Origin: Schistosoma mansoni | Taxonomy: Eukaryota; Platyhelminthes; Trematoda; Strigeidida; Schistosomatidae | Direction of reading: 5' to 3' | Length of the DNA: 64,000 nucleotides | Assembly: GCF_000237925.1 (NCBI RefSeq) | Contig: NC_031502.1 | Coordinates: forward strand, 19,900,909-19,964,908 | Notes under the pieces: model-generated | Told to the model about the DNA's origin: nothing | The model's input: only the letters and a program-made list of their open reading frames with translations | The model's database searches: none | Shown: in pieces, positions 59,593-64,000 of the stretch | How the letters are laid out: each line of letters begins with the position of its first letter | Position numbering within the stretch: the stretch's first letter is position 1 | Translations under genes and position numbers: made by a program

Positions 59593-59905
59593 TTGTACTC
59601 AGGAAATTTTGAATTGGTAGTGAGAACACAGCTTCCAGCTGAAGAGGAAATTAGGAAAAGCCGTTGGAAGTGGATAGGACATACACTAAGGAAATCATCA
59701 ATGTGCATTACAAGGCAAGCCCTAACTTGGAATCCGGAAGGGAAACGGAAAATAGGGAGGCCAAAGAACAAATTACTCCGGGAAATAGAAGGAGATATGA
59801 AAAGAATGAATAAAAACTGGAAGGAACTGGAAAGGATTGCTTGGGACAGAGTTGGATGGAGAATGTTGGTGAGCGGCCTATGCTCCTCGACGAGGGGTAA
59901 CAGGC

Positions 59906-59948
<43 letters not shown>

Positions 59949-59980
59949 GGTAAGTAAGTAAGTAAGTAAGTAAGTAAGCG
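59593..59980 (+). mobile_element. RTE LINE 3' end with GTAA tail
   Basis: Sense RTE C-terminus, open for about 106 codons ([12 protein letters not shown] to [10 protein letters not shown]), then a GTAA tandem at 59907-59978. It is close in sequence to the 40605-43834 copy, so it looks recent. Confidence 0.85.
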
Positions 59981-60234
59981 AGAACACATCATTCAGATTA
60001 TAAAGTTACCAACTAATGACTTATATTTCTAACTTCAGTCAGTATACAACATTGCTCCATTAGACATATTTATCTTACCCCTAATGTGATTGAACTCAAC
60101 GGATTATCACGTTTAGGATGAAAGTGTTGTTCGATGCATTCTGCTTTTCATCTGTTCCCTAACTACAATTAAACCATAAAACGAACTATAGTTTAAAGGA
60201 TGATAATATTATAAATTAAGACAACAAACATTAT

Positions 60235-60630
60235 TACTGTAGTGAATGAGAACACAAGTGGGCAAAATCGAATGTATCTAAATGCAAAATTACGGAGGAG
60301 CATAGGCCGCCCACCAGTTCTGGTTAGCGTTTTTTCAGCGAGTTAGTTTTCTACAGGATGGGGTCGCTAACCCTATGCCCAACCCTCCTCTTTTACCCGG
60401 GCTTGGGACCGACAGTAACTCTAGAATAGCTACAGGCGGAGTTAATCGTTTGCAAAATATCCATCAATTGTCTCAGACTTCATCGTTGTTTTGTTTCCAC
60501 ACCAATCATTTTTTTGCTCTCGTTCGTTTCTCTTCGATCTTTGTAACCATCAACCGTCATACATTTAACTTTTTATTAGTGATACATACTACTTATATCT
60601 GTCGACATCAGTTGCACACAGTGCAATACC
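60235..60630 (+). repeat. Family D repeat with nested mini-RTE
   Basis: Sense copy starting GTAGTGAATGAGAACACAAG and ending TCTGTCGACATCAGTTGCAC. It is split by the RTE-derived insert at 60297-60450. Confidence 0.68.
60297..60450 (-). mobile_element. Internally deleted mini-RTE inserted in a family D repeat
   Basis: About 25 bp of the RTE 3' end (GGAGCATAGGCCGCCCACCAG) joins directly to the RTE 5' UTR (TCTGGTTAGCG to CTAGAATAGCTAC), all antisense. It interrupts a family D copy that continues on both sides (60235-60296 and 60451-60630). Confidence 0.6.
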
Positions 60631-61324
60631 TCATCACTAAATATATAATATATACGTTTGTTAGAATCGGATGTTTACTTATTCAAAGTCGAATGATGAA
60701 GTTTAAAAAATATTAAAGCTGTTGAACATAAGAATTTATTTAGAATATGCATTTGCTAGAGAATTCTATTGTCTAATATTCTTTTTAACCATCATACTGA
60801 GACTAGTTTCAGCAAGATGATTAAGATTAATAAAGTAATTTTACTAGAGAGATTTACGGTTGATTAATAACTGGGTGGTCATGTATGTCAGGTCCTTCTT
60901 AGTGCAGATCGAATCCTATCGATGAAGTTTCAGTGTCGCCACCAGCCTAGGCGACCCGACATTGAGTGCACTAGGTTGAGATAAGATGGTGGTTGGAGGT
61001 AGTCATCAGCAAACTCTGGACCTAGGTTTCGTGCTACTTGGCACTCATAACTTCTCGTAACTGGTAACCTCTTAGATTATCCTATCAATATTAGATTGTT
61101 AAGACTTTAATGAGTTGAATTCTACAGTATAAATAATCAGCAACAATTAATTTATAAAAAATATCGATTTCTTTCCCATTCCCCAAAAATAATTTCAAAT
61201 AATCTCTATGGTGGTTACATTTAGAGTATATTTCTATATGATAGCGCCTTCCACAAAGAATCCGGTTATGGGTTGTAGTTGATCAACCTTCGGTTAAACT
61301 AAACGTAAGCTATTTAACTTTATG

Positions 61325-61490
61325 TCATCTAGTGTCGTAATAAAGTCTGAGACGGTTGAATGACATTTTGGAAACGAATTATTTACTATTTGGTTCTCCA
61401 ATTTTCTTAAGATGTTCAGTAATTTTGTGTTTGAATACACTCGATTGTTCCCAATTGTGTTCTCGTTTGTTATATTACAATACAGGATAA
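61325..61490 (-). repeat. Family D fragment
   Basis: Antisense 5' half (CTATTTGGTTCTCCAATTTT, CGATTGTTCCCAATTGTGTT). It is oriented against the copy at 61862. Confidence 0.55.
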
Positions 61491-61649
61491 TGATCATTGT
61501 AAAACTGGTAACTAGTTGAATAAGAAAACCATGATAGTGAAGAGAGGAAAATCATTGTTTTGTCAATCATGCGAAAACCAGTAATATGAATAACCTTTAA
61601 AAGAGTACTTTAACTATGTTAAAACAATGCCTAATTTATGTAGTATTTG

Positions 61650-61850
61650 ATTGAGATCATAAACTGATCGATGTTAGATCACCATTGAAAACCTAGAAGC
61701 ACTGATTGGCCGTTTTGTTTTGGTATAGGACTCCTGAGTAGGGCTCATCCACGACCCTACCCGCCAGACTCAAACCTAGGACCTTAGATCATGCGTGAAC
61801 TCTTAAATTGTAGACCATTGAGCCGATAACCAACGGTATTAATTCCTTAC
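61650..61850 (-). repeat. Worn family B SINE
   Basis: Tail, degraded hammerhead (GATTGGCCGTTTTG, ATC in place of GTC), head and the beginning of the leader. Confidence 0.75.
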
Positions 61851-61861
61851 TCCAACCAATG

Positions 61862-62150
61862 TAGTATTGTTATGAATAACAACACAAGTGGCGACAATCG
61901 AATGTATTACAATACAAATATTACAGAATCTTTTAGTAAAATCTGAGAATCATACAGTAAATACTTCATCTGCAAAGTGTCAATCGACTGTCTCATAATT
62001 CATTGTTCCTTCGTATCCACACCAATCACTCTCTTTTTTTCTTTCTTCCTAACCTTCTGCCGCTAGATATTCCACTTTATATTGATGACACATACTACTT
62101 ATATCTGTCGACATCAGTAGCACACACCACGGTAATACTAATAATCACGA
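61862..62150 (+). repeat. Family D repeat, best copy
   Basis: Sense copy from GAATAACAACACAAGTGG to CGACATCAGTAGCACACACC, used as the reference orientation. No frame and no terminal inverted repeats were seen. Confidence 0.68.
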
Positions 62151-62589
62151 TGAAGTTACTTTATCTGAATAAATATTTATATTGTAATTACGAATAAATT
62201 GCATACATCGACAGTTTTGTGATGATTAAGGCATTTATGATAAGCGTTTACTTTTGAAAGAAATGATGATTTCCGCTGGATTCGAATCCACATTATTACC
62301 AGAAGTAATACCATTGAGGAATTTGTGCCACCAGTGACTTCAGTAAACGGGAAGTTCACGATAATCTCCTGCTCTTAAGAGATGATCGTTAACAGTTGAA
62401 ACCTAATTTTTAGGTGAATCAACTATTATTTAAACCATGTAAATCATTCATTACTTCAATGGGTACTTTTTCTTTTTAAAACACCTGAATAATATATGCT
62501 TGCACTTTGAATCCCTCTCCATAAATTAGACATGTCAGTCGACTTATTAATGTTGTCAATCAGCTAGAATTGATAGAAACATCATTTAA
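62151..62589. other. No feature recognised
   Basis: TTCCGCTGGATTCGAATCC at 62271 looks like a tRNA B-box or T-arm sequence, but no cloverleaf partner was found. Otherwise nothing is seen. Confidence 0.4.
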
Positions 62590-62665
62590 CCCATTCCATA
62601 CTAGGGAGAAACAGCTTTCCAGTACTTTCTGACTTTCAATGGTTCATCAATTGAATTTAGTTCAT
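62590..62665 (+). repeat. Worn family B tail
   Basis: TTCCATACTAGGGAGAAACA, then CCAGTACTTTCTGACTTTCA and CATCAATTGAATTTAG, follows the order of the family B hammerhead and tail. Confidence 0.45.
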
Positions 62666-62739
62666 GGTGTAGAAGATGAAATACTAGTTGATTGACTTGT
62701 ACAATGTATTCTGAAAAGTAAAAAAATATTGTAAGCAAA

Positions 62740-62895
62740 AATGTATAGTGGCTAGCAGTGGAATGCAGGACGCGCTCTTCGTCCTATTTAGAACTCGTCA
62801 GCTGGATGTACCTGCATCTCAGAGTTGATGTTCACTCTGAGACTCGAAACCAGTACCTTTCGCTTCAAACGCCATTGCGTTATCCACTCATCTTT
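62740..62895 (-). repeat. Family A SINE, left arm of a fold-back
   Basis: Hammerhead at 62755-62818 with an intact CTGACGA, but GAAG in place of GAAA and one stem I mismatch. A + strand copy follows at once. Confidence 0.8.
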
Positions 62896-63115
62896 CAGGA
62901 CTCAGTAGCTGGGTCACAAATGGGACGAAACGCGCATCAAACTGGATTCCACTGCTAGCCACAATCTATCTTTGCTAATACAGCTTGTGAATTAAGGTAA
63001 TGTCGAGGCAATACACACAGTATGCACATATGCCAATAAGAGACAAATTGATCAATTGTCGTCCTAAATATCAATGGGAAGATTCAAACAAACAATAGTA
63101 AGTGAATTTAGAAAA
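62896..63115 (+). repeat. Family A SINE, right arm of a fold-back
   Basis: It keeps only the 3' half of the hammerhead (GGGACGAAACGCGCATCAAA, with the AAA spacer variant) and the long tail through GGGAAGATTCAAACAAACAA. Confidence 0.75.
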
Positions 63116-63404
63116 ATGTATGTTGTATTGTTAATGTATCAATGTAGATCTACAGTGGGACTGATTACTGGTGACAACTGATCTTTCTTATGTAACAACA
63201 GTAGATGATATGAAAGTTTACTGAATTCCATCTTTCCAATTGATGTTTAGACAGTTTCCCAAGCAATATCTCCCTTAAATGAAATGAATCCTTGACTGTA
63301 TAAGACACATATAGAAGTGAATATATTAAAAATAATATCAAAACCTTTCTTAGATTAATTTTACACCGTTCAGTATTACATTACCAGTCGCCAACTATAT
63401 ATAT

Positions 63405-63535
63405 CATATATTACCACCGCTAATGTAGCTACTATGAATTCGATGTTCATCTTGTTGTGCTAATGAGGTATGGCAACTTGGACCGATCCATATGTGTGCC
63501 TGGTCCTACGTTGTAGCTAACTGACTGATTGAACT
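63405..63535 (+). mobile_element. Second LINE family, 3' UTR fragment
   Basis: About 130 bp closely matching 32330-32455 (GAATTCG.TGTTCATCTTG, GAGGTATGGCAACTTGG, CCTACGTTGTAGCT). It ends in ACTGACTGATTG. Confidence 0.7.
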
Positions 63536-63664
63536 AACTATATTAACGAGTCGTGTACGTACTTATAAAAAATGTATACATTTTTATGCAAACAATATAC
63601 AGGTAGTTGATAGTTTCTATTAATCAATGGAAATCCTGAACGGATTGCTTACATATTGCTACTT

Positions 63665-63810
63665 AGCTACAGGTTTTTGTTCAAGTTAGATAGTAGATAC
63701 TGGGCTTGAATCCTTGCATGGACATCAACAATGAGATATATGTATATCTAAATGATGAGTCGAAAATAGGATGATACCTCAATAATCATATCCATTGATA
63801 GTTGTTTTGT
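63665..63810 (+). repeat. Worn family A-like SINE
   Basis: ACTGGGCTTGAATCC (B-box-like), GACATCAACAATGAGATATA and ATGATGAGTCGAAAATAGGA follow the family A order with many changes. Confidence 0.4.
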
Positions 63811-63963
63811 GAGTCAAGTAATATACTAGTAGCCAGATACTTTCATGTGCAATCGCAAAAATAGAAGTTAAGATTAATTATATTTATGAACCATTGACTC
63901 CCTCTTCTTAAAAATACTACACAATATATTACAGTGTGTTCATACTTTTAAAAATATAAAATC

Positions 63964-64000
63964 AACAGAAGGGGGCTTTGTTGAGTTAAGATTTACTGAT
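63964..64000 (-). repeat. Family B SINE 3' end at the window edge
   Basis: AGAAGGGGGCTTTGTTGAG is the antisense 3' terminus of family B. The rest lies beyond the window. Confidence 0.55.

Noticed and set aside
62271-62290. tRNA-like B box
   Set aside because: No acceptor stem or anticodon arm pairs with it within tRNA distance.
1-64000. CRISPR arrays, operons and bacterial-type features
   Set aside because: Repeat structure, introns, SINEs and LINEs all indicate a eukaryotic nuclear sequence. No spaced short direct repeat array was seen.

Overview
The window reads as nuclear DNA from a blood fluke, most likely a Schistosoma species. It is AT-rich, gene-poor and packed with repeats. The diagnostic items are tRNA-headed SINEs carrying hammerhead ribozymes (the Sm-alpha type of schistosomes), an RTE-clade LINE whose 3' tail is a GTAA/TTAC tandem, a Merlin-type transposase remnant, and host exons separated by kilobase introns, including very short exons.

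Two host genes can be supported, both on the + strand. The first (28038-34589, four exons) encodes an exosome subunit of the EXOSC9/Rrp45 family. The exons splice into one continuous 471-codon frame with consensus splice sites, and a poly(A) signal lies about 40 bases after the stop. The second (about 46217-55620) is a 3' gene end that I do not recognise. Five exons join in frame, two of them only 32 and 17 nt long, and the last ends in TAA. On the - strand, 24743-25840 holds a probable DUF4806-family gene or pseudogene with a 32-nt intron. It lies just upstream of a Merlin transposase remnant on the same strand (24240-24714).

Most of the rest is repeats. 1-18500 holds dozens of SINE and LINE pieces and no host gene. 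18509-20553 is an incomplete LTR element with a gag-type frame. 20554-24239 is unassigned. 26380-27260 is a LINE reverse transcriptase fragment. 35273-43834 holds a decayed CR1-like LINE followed by a nearly full-length RTE element (40605-43834). 56690-64000 is again dense in repeats, with a long CTA tract at 57678-58025.

The most interesting signal is two hammerhead-bearing SINE families built on one plan: a tRNA-like head, then a hammerhead, then a tail. Family A matches the published schistosome Sm-alpha hammerhead. Family B has an unrelated tRNA-like head and its own hammerhead (core CTGAGGA...GAAA, stem I GCACUG/CAGUGC), with one copy in which every pairing and core residue is kept (59028-59083). 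A subfamily, B2, carries a G at cleavage position 17 and should not cleave. Copies occur as head-to-tail repeats (period about 390 in B, 322 in A) and, repeatedly, as inverted fold-back pairs. This fits, but does not prove, an RNA replication cycle with multimeric or circular intermediates, copied by RTE-type machinery supplied in trans.
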